Source of the DNA: Sphagnum compactum
Taxonomy: Eukaryota; Bryophyta; Sphagnopsida; Sphagnales
Direction of reading: 5' to 3'
DNA: 64,000 nt
Assembly: GCA_965153455.1 (NCBI GenBank)
Contig: OZ234496.1
Location: 10,501,863-10,565,862, forward strand
Part shown: piece after piece, positions 11,701 through 23,080 of the stretch
How positions within the stretch are numbered: the first letter of the stretch is position 1
How the letters are laid out: each line of letters begins with the position of its first letter
Position numbers and translations under genes: made by a program
Notes under the pieces: model-generated
Told to the model about the DNA's origin: nothing
The model's input: the letters and a program-made list of their open reading frames with translations, nothing else
Database searches by the model: none

Positions 11701-13769
11701 TAATTGAGGTTGTAATTGTGATCTGCATCATTTGCAACTGCAGGGTAGGATTGAGATTCATTTTTGCAATTCCTTTTCAAACCTTCTGATGGTAGGATAA
11801 TACTTTGTCAGTTTTCCTTATTTTGGGCTCGCATAGGTACACTGTACATGTGCTTGCTCTTCTTGGAAGCTATACAAGGTGTTAGTATTGTCATCTTTTT
11901 TACGTACAGATCATTCTCATCAAGTTCTACGTGCCTGCAGGTGAAGAGTCTTCTTACTATTCGTGCAGAGGATGAGACTCCTGTGAGTGCTGTCTCCATA
12001 AGAAGAATGCCCAGGTGAGAAGAATATGTTCCATAAACTCCTTTTTCCAGTCCAAACACTGGAAATATGTCGAAATTTGTACACTTGCTTCTAATTTGAA
12101 AACTTTGCAGGCAGTTACTTGACACAATTGAACTTGGACCTATAATGGAATTGGTGATGAACATCTCTTGGAATAATTTATCTGTTTGTTCATGGTCTGT
12201 CCTTTCAAACTTGGTGCATTTTTGTGAAGATGTCAATCTTGTCTGGATGAAAACTTTAGGTATGAAGATTGGCCTATTGTGTGTGGCAGAGTTGGAAGTG
12301 ACATGCCCCTCTATGATATATTGAATGAGTTCCAAAAAGGTGGCAGTCATCTGGCTGCAGTTGTAAAAGCAAAATCGAAGAGGAAGGATGATGGCCCATC
12401 TCATGAAGAAAGTGCCAAGGATGGATTAGATGATTGCAAACAGGAAACTGGAGAAGCAGACCTTGAAAAAGGCATCCAAATTGTGGCAACTGGTGATAAA
12501 AGGAGTGACAAGAATGGTCCAGAGATCATTAGTAGAAATTTGGAAGAGAATGGGAAAAGGGAGACCCGACGTGTCCGCTTTAGTGAACCACAGCGAGGAA
12601 GCACTGGCCAGGCAGATGATGTGAAAGAGGGGGAAGTGATCGGCATCATTACTATGGAAGATGTGATGGAGGAGCTCTTGCAAGTAAGTTTAAATTTGAG
12701 GATTTAGAGATTGGAGATTCCCAGAAATACCTCTTACCTCAGTCTCTAGCAGGTCAAGTGTCAGTCAGATTGGAGACCTGCAAGCAATAAACCATGCTGT
12801 TCAAATAATTCATTCAGGCCTGGTTTTCAGTACGTGGAATATAAGCACATCAGTACTTTGTTGAAGCTTTTCTGTCTTTTAATACCTGTGAGTTGGGTTG
12901 GGTGGAACTTCATGCATAGTTGTTTTTCCACTTACAGTGGCTTTTGGGTGTATCAACTTGCAGGAGGAGATTGTGGATGAAACTGATGAGTTCATTGATG
13001 TTCACAACAAGTATGCCTACATACTTCTGATGTTGTCAATAGCCTGAACCCAATATGATTGCAGCTAGAAAGTGAAGATGCTGTGTTTCCAAGTTGGGAA
13101 AAATGAGTCAAATGATGTTTCTTAAATACTCAATTGTACCCAGTACCTCTATGGTCAAAGACCACCAAGTTCTTTCAAGCAGCATATCCTAAAACTTGTT
13201 ATCCAACATTTGTAAGTTATCTTTGATCTGAATCAAGTGCTTTGAGCTGTGCAGAATTCGTGTGGCAGCAGTAGCTGCTGCACAAGTGACCAGGGGGGCA
13301 TCATTGGTCCGCCGAGCTGGTTCCATCAACCATCCTGTAAGCTATTTGCGGAAACTAACTTTACAACTGTTGCTTATGTGTTGATTGTTAAACACATAAG
13401 TGTCATGAGGGAGACTTAATAAACTTGCTTTTCTCCAGAAAATGTGTAGTTGATGTGCCTTTTTTGTTCATGTTACGATACTCAGCAAAGGGTGGCAGGG
13501 GATCCTGCCATTGGATGTTTAAGAGTGATTTGTACAAATTGTGCTGTGCGGTTCTTTAACAATGTGGTAATACTTTGTGCATGGAAGAAATCATCTTAAA
13601 CAATTGTGGTCTAATGATCTTGCAGCAATTGGGATTATCCAAACAAGGTCAACTTGCGGTGAACAAAGTCCGAAAAGTGGAACAGGAATCCAGGCAGAAG
13701 TCATTGGCAACATCTGGCAAGATTGATGAGAATAATCTCACCAAGCCCCTTCTGGGTCTAGAGACTTGA
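8772..13769 (+). CDS. CNNM/DUF21 domain membrane protein with CBS pair (predicted 522 aa, 13 exons)
   Basis: This is a plant ancient-conserved-domain (CNNM, DUF21-CBS) protein; relatives act in divalent-cation, chiefly magnesium, transport at membranes. Proposed exons are 8772-9009, 9235-9311, 9565-9648, 9947-10060, 10151-10237, 10401-10472, 11141-11208, 11569-11656, 11941-12014, 12290-12683, 12964-13010, 13255-13336 and 13626-13769. All are GT-AG and every phase joins, giving 1,569 nt. The first membrane segment contains [19 protein letters not shown] (residues about 47-65). The DUF21 core continues through [15 protein letters not shown] and [18 protein letters not shown]. The CBS region carries [16 protein letters not shown] (257-264), [34 protein letters not shown] and [21 protein letters not shown] charged insert of roughly 80 residues splits the second CBS, as is usual in plant members. 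The start was chosen as the first ATG before a conserved membrane segment. The tail is Arg/Lys-rich. Confidence 0.93.
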
Positions 13770-15034
13770 CAAGGCAAGAGATTAAACAATTAGCTATGAC
13801 TTAGCCAGTCTATTCAGTGGGAATTGGTATCGGACTTTTAATTTGCAGAGTCTGTAGGGGAGGTCTTTGCACCTAGATTTATGGTCTGGATTTAAAAGGC
13901 AGGGTTTCTTATCCTGGTTTCAACTTCTCTGAGTACAAGGAGGAGAATTTTCATTTCCAGCTTTCATTGAAAAATCTGGATTTTGGGTCTGAGAACTTTA
14001 CAGCTCCCACGTCACATATGACTGCTGCTATGGCCAAGAATGAAGCTGCAGGACAGAGAGTTTGGTGCTCTCCAGGCAGTCATGCAGTTAATGTTCAGTT
14101 GCAGAAGTAGGTCTCACAGTCTCAAACCTTACCTTTATCACCTGAGGACTTTGTCTTCTGGACAGTGTGAAGACATCCAATGAGGTTTGCAGAGTCATCC
14201 ACAAAGAGAACTAGAATTGTTGATGTGGATTGAAATTGGTTGAATGTTTGGTCCTCTGTGACTTCATGGTACTAACAATTTAGTTGTTTTGCAAATTGTT
14301 TGGAATCAATCTGTGTACCCTTACGTCGGGAATATTCCAGTGGGAATATTTCTCTGCTTTTCATGATCTAGAATTCAGCAATGGAGGTACAAGTCCAACT
14401 GATGATGATGCAGTTTCCTCACTGAGGTTTCATTCCACCAGCCTTCTAGTGGAGGTATAAAGTACTAGCTGCTGCTGTTGTAGGGAAACTTTCATGGCAT
14501 TTCCCTTGATAGTCATGAATGTAGGGAATGCAACTCATTGTTTTCAATCCTATCAAAATTAATCTGAAATATGCCTTGGCAACCTAGTTTTTTTATGGGT
14601 CTGTTTTCTATCTCACCTCTCATGTTTTTTCACTTGACAAAAAAACTTTTTTGAATCATTACTCATGTTTCGATTTGTGTGCATGGTGGGTTTTTTGAAT
14701 CTTTACCCATGTTTCAATTTTTGTGTATGGTGGGGATTATGCTTAAGCATGTCACAGTGTGATATTTGTCATAGTGCTCATTTTGCATGACAAAATTAAT
14801 CAAATCCAAATAAATGTCAGATACATCCATGCACTTGTAAATTTAGTGTAACATGTGTACACGTAATTCTTATGTTTCACTAGTCAGAGTGGGTACCCAT
14901 GGCCCCTTTTCTTGTTACTATTTGTTACAACCCCTTAGGAAAATAGTTTGTTACATGTATGTACAGTTAGTTATGTATTATGAAAGCACCTTGGGCATCT
15001 TCCCCTCTCTCTCCCTCTCTTGTATATGAATGCT
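13770..15034 (+). other. CNNM 3' UTR and downstream sequence
   Basis: No coding sequence was recognised. A 44-bp tandem duplication lies at about 14648-14735 (two copies of a unit starting ttttttgaatc and ending ggtggg). The polyadenylation position cannot be set from sequence alone. Confidence 0.5.
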
Positions 15035-15037
15035 TGT

Positions 15038-15980
15038 TATTAGGTGGCTAGGGGGGAAAAGTGAGGTAATTATTAGGAAAGAAGATAGTCGTGAAAAGGC
15101 ACATGCCATGCTATTGTGTCTTTTCTTTCTTTTTTTGAAAATATATTGAAATAATAATTATTTAAATTACATACATACTAGAACCTTATGGTTGGGAAAA
15201 AGCTCTAGATCTATGCAATGTATTGTAATAATTAAACAAATAATTTAATTTAAGATTCACTTTGAAAATGTAAGGTAGAGATAAGAATAATGATAAATTG
15301 GATGGAGTTATCAATTTAATAATATCCCCTTCCTCTCCCCCTCTACCCTTTTTGCTTCTTTCATATGTTTTCATATGGTTTTCAATAGTTCATCATTATT
15401 TGTGAATCTCAATTTTGATTTTATTATATAACATGAACATGAGAAAACATGTTAGTGTGCCTTTTCATGTCCATATAGGCGATTAGAGGAAAAGAGTGAA
15501 ATAGTTATTAGGAAAGGAGTGAGGTAGTATTAGAAAAGAAACAAGTCCATGAAAAGACACTAAAACCTTGTGGCTAGGGAAAAGCTATGGATTTATGGAA
15601 TTTACTCCAATAATTAATGAAATTTTTAAATTTTAATTTAAGCTTCTCTTTTACAATGTGAGAAAGAGGTAAGAATAATGGTAAACAAGATGGAGGCCTA
15701 TCAATTTAATAATATCCTTTCCTTCTCCTAAACTTTTATTATTTTCCTCCTATATACGTTATCATATGGTTTCTTACAATTCATCATTATTTGTGTCAAT
15801 TTCAATTCTAATTTTACTATAGAACATAGACATGACAAGGCATGTTAATGTGCATTTTCATGTACGGTGGCTAGGGCAAGTACTGTATTAAGAAAAAAAC
15901 TAAGACACTACATGAAAAGGCACATGTTATTGTTTTCTTTCCTAATAATTACCTCATTTTTCGCCCCTAGCCACCTAATA
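15038..15980. repeat. Repeat block with 45-bp inverted ends and internal tandem duplication
   Basis: The left arm 15038-15082 (tattaggtggctagggggga and on) is the near-complement of the right arm 15936-15980 (ending ctagccacctaata). Between them a roughly 400-bp unit occurs twice in tandem (about 15085-15475 and 15485-15865). It shows matching landmarks: aaccttatggttgggaaaa versus aaccttgtggctagggaaaa, and two atcaatttaataatatcc. A third partial start of the unit is at about 15865. It may be a MITE-like element or part of the LTR of the copia element that follows. Confidence 0.65.
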
Positions 15981-16092
15981 TTGCATACATACATACATAT
16001 ATGGACCACTTGAAGCCATACACTTTGGATTTTTAAATTCATTGAATTGTGAGGATTAACTATATGCAACATTACTAATCAATACTACAACA

Positions 16093-18560
16093 TGGTATTG
16101 AAACCGACACAATAGTTGAACAAAATATATTTCTTTAGTAAAGGTGTCCTTAAGATTTGATCTACAATCAAGATTTTTTTTCCTTTGTTAATGCGCAAGT
16201 CTTGTTGCACAAAGGCCCATATGAGCCTTATTCTATGATTGGTCACGACATTGTGTGTTTTTGCTTATTTGTTTTACATTAATCTTGGTGGGTCACATCA
16301 TTGTTTATTTGTTACTAATCTTACATTTTATATTGAAGTTTGTATGTGGGTTTCTTGCTCCACAATTACACCTTCCAAATTATTGTTAAGCAAAGTCCAA
16401 ATGTTTTCCTAAATTTTTGTCATCTATCACTCAAGTTACAAGTACTCATACATGTGATGTGCATAAACATTTCACAAGTCCTATCTCTACTCTAATTTTC
16501 TTTCTTTATCATTTTTTTCTTGGTTTATCTATTTCAATTAGCTAGAATGTCACAATTTTATCCAATGTCATAGGTGCTAAAGTTACGATGACAATTTAAA
16601 TATAATTCATGGAAGTTTCGAATGGAAAATGTCTTCATAAGAGACAACAAGTGGAGGTTCATTAATCCTAATGCAACCAATCTTATTCCCATTAATGCAA
16701 CAAAACATGGATTGATTGAGCATGAAAAAATCAAGGTGCGAACCACTATAGCTACATTTTTTAAGGAAACAATATAAAGAAGTGATTACAAGTAAAACTT
16801 GAAATAGCATGGAAGCAAATTGCAAATCAATTCTTGATGATCAACAATGATACATGCTTGATGCTAAAGGACAAGTTAGCAACAATGCCTCACCAATAGA
16901 AGATCAAATTCAAGGCTTGAAATGATTTGAAATGACATATTTATGATAAATCATTTAAATGTGCCTTTGCATAATAGTATAGTGTGTGCAACATTTTTTT
17001 GGGTCATAAATTCTTTTGTCAACTTATAAATCATGATTCTAATAAAAAAAATTTGAATAACCAATCTAGTTCTACCACATCTTGACTAGCTAACCCAATA
17101 CTTTTGAGCAAAGCAATAACAAGGTGGGTGTGGGTCATTATTTTGTGAATGCACCCCACAAGAGGAAGCATTAACAAGGAGGTTTTGCAACATGAATGTG
17201 CGAGGTTCAACACTAGCAAGCATGAAGGGTACACGTAATGAAACACATGGGAAAAAGGTGATTAGTCCTTGTTAATTTTTGTTAAATGTCAAATCACTTA
17301 ATGCATAACTACAATAAATTAGCACAGGAAATGGTTCAAAGATTTAAAGGGTGCCAAAACATAGGACATCATCAATCAAACTATCAACAACCACCCCAAA
17401 TTATGAATTTCATGCTTGATCCAAGATCTCTGAGATGATGGCATTAAGAAAAACAATTATAGTTTTGTGAACCTATGTGACATAGTTTTTAGCATCATAG
17501 ATCTTGAAAGGGAACCAAATTGGTTCATTGATTCTGACATTTCTAAATATATAAATGGGGATAAAGATGTATTCTCATATACTTAGAGTATTAAAAGGTT
17601 GATACCTATGTCAAAACAATTGGAAATTAAAGTTTGTTCGTTGAAGGAAAAGGAATTGTAAACGTGTTTTCATGAAGTTTAGAAATAAAATTTTCAAATG
17701 TTTTATATGTGCATGGGTTCAACAATTTTTATTCTAGTAAGCTCGATAATGGAATAAAATTTGGCTTTTTTTTTTATGACACAATTAAATGCCTAATCTT
17801 CAAATACAAAAAAAAAAGTGAAACATGGGATTCAACATAGCTCTAATGGACTTTACACATTATTGATTGAGGACCCATATTTTCAAATTTGTGTTGTAAA
17901 GTAATAGTCCTTTGGCATAAATGACTAAGCCACCCAAAAAACCATAGATTGCAGTTGATCCTAGCAATAAATAGTTGGTTGGGGCCATTCCTTTCATATC
18001 AATGTGTGAATAATTGTGTTAATATTGTGTTGAATGGGAATGTCATAGAAAAAGGGCCATTAAAAAGAATGAAAGACAAGCCATTTAGGTGTTGGAGTTA
18101 ATCCACAATGATTAGCTTTGTGGAATGACTAATCCTACATCAATAGGAGGCACACATTGTTTCATGATGTTCACTAATGATTACAATTGCTACACATGGA
18201 TCCATTTCCTCCAATCCAAAGCACAAGAATTTCAACATTTCAAGTTTTTTAAAACAACGATGGAGCTACAAACATGAAGAAGATCTAGTTGTTTAAAAGT
18301 CATAATAGTGAAAAATATTTATCAAGGGAATTCACAAATGTTTTACACAAAACATGGGATAAGGAGAAATTTCACTCAAGGATATACTCCTCACTAGAAT
18401 GACACGACAGAACAGAATTACAGAACCCTTTTGGAGAAAGTTAGATCCATGGCATTTGAAGCTTAAATTCCAAGAAATCTTTAAGTTAAAATAGTCCATG
18501 TTGCAAATTACCTCACAAATTGTGTTCCCACATGAGAAAATTCTAGAGTCATGTCATACT
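16093..18560 (+). mobile_element. Decayed Ty1/copia retrotransposon (PBS, gag, protease, integrase remnants)
   Basis: The primer-binding site is tggtattgaaacc at 16093, just after a CA-ending LTR (...tacaaca, ending 16092); it is a drifted form of the initiator-Met tRNA PBS. A gag segment at about 16604-16777 reads WKFRMENVFIRDNKWRF, the typical copia gag start region. A zinc-knuckle relic (GHYFVN..PHKRKH) is at about 17130. Protease appears at about 17520 as WFIDSDISKYINGDKDVF, where the catalytic DSG has become DSD. Integrase segments at about 18110-18290 (SIGGTHCFMMFTNDYNCYTW) and 18300-18520 (KYLSREFTNVL, TLLEKVRSMAFEA) keep family spacing. Many stops and frameshifts show it is dead. I do not see a convincing reverse transcriptase or 3' LTR. 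Confidence 0.8.
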
Positions 18561-19295
18561 AATGAATAAAAAGATACATATTTTTTTGAACTTTTAGTAC
18601 CATTGGACTACCAAAATAGCAAGCCTTAAACTAATTTTAAGGTTGGAAGTTTATAGTTTTGAGGACAAAGACCTCTTGAAAAAATTTATGAATGTATGGT
18701 AACAGTACCAAATTAGGCAAGGTAGAGCAAAAAAATAAATACATCCAATTTGTTACAATTTATCATGTGCACAATCAATGCCCAACCATGATTGACTTTG
18801 AAGGCTTCAAGGAGTTTTTCCAATTTTTAAAGGTCAAAATTTAGCTTTGAAAACATTGAGTAAATTTAAAAAGGTGGACCATGGCAAAGGTTATGCACAT
18901 TGTTGTCTTATGGGCCATCAAAGTTGTTCTATAGAAATTTGAATTCATATCAATGGGTTGTTATCAAGTGACCACCATTCACAACCAAAGTTGGTTCATG
19001 TCACTATTAAAATCCATGGGTTTTCAAATAGTCCAAGTTAATTAACTACCATAGACATACTTGAAAATTTTCGACATAAATTATATATTTTTTGTTACAC
19101 CAAATTTTGAAAGATTATTTGTTATTAATTAATAAGCCAAACTAACTACTAGTTAAGCTAGGTATGTAGCCTAAGCCTACCTACCTACAACATACTTACT
19201 AATAACTTAATTTAAAGTCCTACTTACCTACATAATAATGTAGAATAAGAACATGTGAAATGAAAAAACTTGACTAAAATTGTTAATTTATAAAG

Positions 19296-19480
19296 GTGTG
19301 GTCCATCGGTTAAAGGTCTGGCTTATCATTATTCAGTTGAGGGGTTCAATTCATTTTCCTTGTAACTTATGTGCATGTTTAAGGAACTAGGGTAGGTAAG
19401 ATAGGATAAGATAGGTTATCACCTACCTACATTTTTGTGACCTACCTAGCTACACCTATTTATTACCTACCCATCACAAA
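19296..19480 (+). mobile_element. Possible tRNA-derived SINE
   Basis: The stretch ggtgtggtccatcggttaaa contains an A-box-like motif (TGGTCCATCGG). About 40 bases downstream gggttcaattc fits a B box. The 3' part is rich in taggtagg/cctacctac repeats, and similar sequence flanks at 19150-19215. I cannot show a poly(A) or T tail or a target duplication. Confidence 0.35.
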
Positions 19481-19799
19481 CACATTTATTTGAGTTCTAA
19501 TAATCCAAAAAAGAAATGATTTGAATTTGGATGTCAATTGTTTGCTAGTCAAAATGACCAATCCAATGGTCCATTACTTTGTTAATAAAAAAGACCACCT
19601 TAGTCACAATGAACATATTTGGACAATTGACTTGTCAAAAATGATGAAATGACTTTTTGACACCTATGCAAAAAGAATTTTTTGACAAGAGTTTCAATTC
19701 AAATAAAAATGTTTTTCTAGTAAGGGGTTTATGTGACCAACGAAAGGGAGAAGGTCCCCATGTTACTAAAATTGCATAGGCTAGTAGATGGAACCATTT

Positions 19800-20650
19800 A
19801 AAATGAAATTCATTGTGAAAAACCTTGTGGAATATGGAGGTTAGAGTGAAATAAGAATTGCTAACTTGAACTAGTATGTTTTGGAGCTAATGGCACTATC
19901 GTTTGGGGGGTGAAAAGTGGGGTCATTGCCCAAATTATGCAAAAACATGCCTTGTTTGTGGTCATGGTGCACTACATGGTGCATTGCACCAACCTTGTTG
20001 TCCAAACATTGACTAAATTGAGATTTGTGACAAAGATTGAATCTCTCATGGAATCTATGTATAATTATTTTGTCCATATTCTTAAGTGCCCTTGAGGCTA
20101 GAAAGTTAGTTGAAATTTTGTATACCAAAGGTAACAAGATTTTGAAAAACATGAAGGCCCACTAAATCTTTGTGTTGTTACCTTCCAAAAGAATTTTGCA
20201 CAAGTACAAACCATTGGTTGTGAAAAAGGTTACTAGCAACTTTAGTGTTGAGACCACCAAGAGAAATTATGATATATCATGTGATGTGCAAACATTGTTG
20301 GGACTTGCTTATGTCCTATCCCTACTAGAATTGGTGTAAGGGCTATACAAACTCACACAAGGGTAGCATACTTTCACGGGTCGCATTTTTATTTGGAGGC
20401 AAATTATTTATGTTTCATGTCACAAAGCCTAACACTAGTGCTGAACATGGTCACTAAGGAGGCTTGGGTTGAAGTTACCAATTTGGTGGAAGAGTAGCGT
20501 TCCTTAATTACAATGAGTTTCATTGTTGAATTGGGGAAGCATTTTCCAATGTAAGAGCTACTTAATGCAATTGGGGTAATCTCCCTTTATTATTGGCTTG
20601 CTCTAAAGGCTCAAAACACTTTCCCATGACACATTTTGGGCACCCCGAGA
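19800..20650 (+). pseudogene. hAT-superfamily transposase relic (zinc-finger 862 / DUF4371-like)
   Basis: In one frame from about 19865 the sequence reads LELVCFGANGTIVWGVKSGV, then AQIMQKHALFVV and HCTNLVVQTLTKLRFVTKIE. After frameshifts follow KILKNMKAH, LPSKRILHKYKPLVVKK and YDISCDVQTLLGLAYVLSLLELV. This order matches the middle of TTF/DUF4371-type hAT transposases (the 'DGAS..G..GV', 'HC.AH..NL..Q.L' and 'CD.QTLLGLA' blocks). His-Cys-Thr-Asn replaces the usual His-Cys-X-Ala-His-Arg-Thr-Asn context. Several stops and at least three frameshifts rule out function. It sits just beyond the copia relic and may have inserted into it. It is not obviously the source of the short hAT-like elements elsewhere in the window. 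Confidence 0.72.
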
Positions 20651-22600
20651 ATTTGGGGACTTTTGGTATGTTTGCTAAACCCTATAACTCTTGATCAACA
20701 ATCCTTTTTTTAATAAATATTGACCATCCAAAACCAATATGTGATTACCATGGTTTCTCCTTTTGTTTACAACCCAATTCAACCAAATGTTAGCATGTTC
20801 ATACAAATATGTTAAACATGATGTGAGTTAGTTAGGAGGACCCTTTATATCGAATATGACCTTTGAGCAACGTGAACAATGTAGGTTGGAAATGTTGGGA
20901 GGGTAACCTCCCAAGATAACAATGTTGTTAAAATGCATGGAATTCACATTATGAAAGGATGCACTACCTAAGCAAAAGGAAATTCTCACATCATGCCAAC
21001 TAAGCATACCATCAAAATTTAACAATGACATGGGACTTGTGAACACCACATAGAACAAGTTTGGAAATTTCTTTGGGGATGAAAATTTGGCATCCCCTTC
21101 AACCCCGTGAGGTAGTCACTAGTTTTAGCATTTAGACCTTTCAATGGGAATCCTAGGATCTCTATGATAGTCCCTTGTAATAATTTAATATACAACCAAT
21201 AGATGGTAGTGTAGGGTAAGGCCCTAGTAAAGGGGCATTCCCAAAATGAAGATCCTTTGAAACAGGAGCCAAGCTTGGGCTTGAATTTTGCAAATATCCT
21301 AGTTCAAGGATCTTACCTATAGTAAAATCTAAGGCTACAATTTCAAGCAATAACTTACACCAAAAGGGCTTCACATAGAAACCAAGAGGGCAACAAATCT
21401 TATAGCCTTGGGGCAATAATTTTCACAAATAAAATAGCACATGAAATTTTATTTTGGGTGAATATAACATACAAGTGCAAGGTGGGAGTACTCCCAAAAG
21501 TTTTTCCAAATGAAGGGGCTTAAGGTGAGGGGGTAACCAAGGGCTTTACCCACCAATGGTCTTGATCCATGGTATAGCACAAAGTAGATATTCCCATGAA
21601 CCTCAACATACGTATCGTAATACGTTTTCAGGTTTGGTGCAGTGGTGTCGAATAATTAAAATCATTTGAAATTTCTCTTTTGGCATCACAATTTTTTATT
21701 TTGAAAATTTCAACATATAATGATTAAATACAATAAAATCACAATTGCTTTCACAAATTGTTTTGTTGTACTTTAGGTTAGACTGATTAAAGATAGTACA
21801 GGTTGAATGAGGAGGGCATTGGTTTGGATCAGCCTTTACTGAATATTCAAGATTCTTTTAAATTTTTTTTTTTGACAAAACTGAAAATAATATAATTAGT
21901 GCCTAAGCTGAAAAGGTACTACAGTAGATAACAAGGTGTAGGAGGGGGAGGGTTCATATGCCTCCTCCTTAAGAGGCAAGGATGTTATGTGTAGGGTAAA
22001 GCCCAAGGTTATAAGCCCGACCAATTTTGGTAATGCCCATGGCCAAAGGCGTTACATGGCATACAAATTGACAATTTCTTTTATATCTTAGTTTTTTTCT
22101 CATGATACCTAGTGGGTATGTAGGATTTGTTTAAAATTTTAAGAAAGTATCATGAGGGAACTGAGGATTCATTGTGTAATAGCTGTTTACAAAAAGGGTT
22201 TTTGCATAGACATTATTTGTGAACTTTATTTTACCAAACAAACATTAGAATACACGGTCATGTGCAACCTATTCTTATGAAATGGGGCTTGCTAAGCATA
22301 ACATCTAGAAAATGGTTATCAAGCATGTAAAAGCATACATTGTTCCAGACACATAGCCTAAAGATGCTTAGGCGCTTTTTACATTAGAGCTTGAAATGAC
22401 CATCAAAATAGAAAATCTATGATTGAAGGAAAGCCATTTCAGGGTTCAAATTCATTTTACGCAAGGTTCAAAGACCAAGGAAATGTAAATGGATGAAAAA
22501 TCAACATTAAATGCATAATGTGTCATGGTTTAACACACTTGTTGCCAAGTTCACCTCTTGGCCTAATGGACTTATTGTTAGGCCCACTTATTTGAGGTGC
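20651..22600. other. Repeat-like, unidentified
   Basis: No known protein is seen in any frame. Minus-strand frames at 20828-21058 and 21162-21416 are open for 70-84 codons but resemble nothing I know. A short palindrome, acgtatcgtaatacgt, lies at about 21611. Confidence 0.4.
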
Positions 22601-22616
22601 CATGAGGTGGCCATAG

Positions 22617-23080
22617 TAGCAAGTATATTGGACCATGAGTTCAAAAAACCATGACTGGTTAGATTTAATTGGTCTAAAATTTATTATTATTATTTTATTA
22701 GAAGTGGGTTGGACATTTGTTAGAGCATGAGCCTAAAAAACCAGGATTGGTCTACAGACTTTTTGTAATGATTTTTTCTCAATTTTTTTTTGAAGATGGG
22801 CATGAAGTTCATTAGCCCATGGGCCAACAAGGCCATGATTGGTTGGATTTTTTAGTGTATATATTTTAAAAAGACATATTTTTTTCTTTGGAAGGTGGGT
22901 GCAAAATTTGTTAACCCCAGGTCCAAAAACATCGTGATTGGTAAAAAAAATTACATACTTTTCTCATTTTTAGAAAATATTTTTAAAACAAAAGGTGGAC
23001 ATGAAATTTGTTACCCATGGCCCAGAGAATTTGTGTTTGGTCAGATTTGTTTTACATGTATTTTTCTCTTAATGATTCAT
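22617..23080 (+). repeat. Tandem satellite, about 75-100 bp unit, five copies
   Basis: Copies start near 22617, 22701, 22791, 22891 and 22992. Each runs roughly 'aggtgggcatgaaatttgtt', then 'acccatgggcc', 'aa.aaccatgattggt', and ends in an A/T-rich stretch ending ttttt. Divergence between copies is considerable. The frames open here are chance products. Confidence 0.75.
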
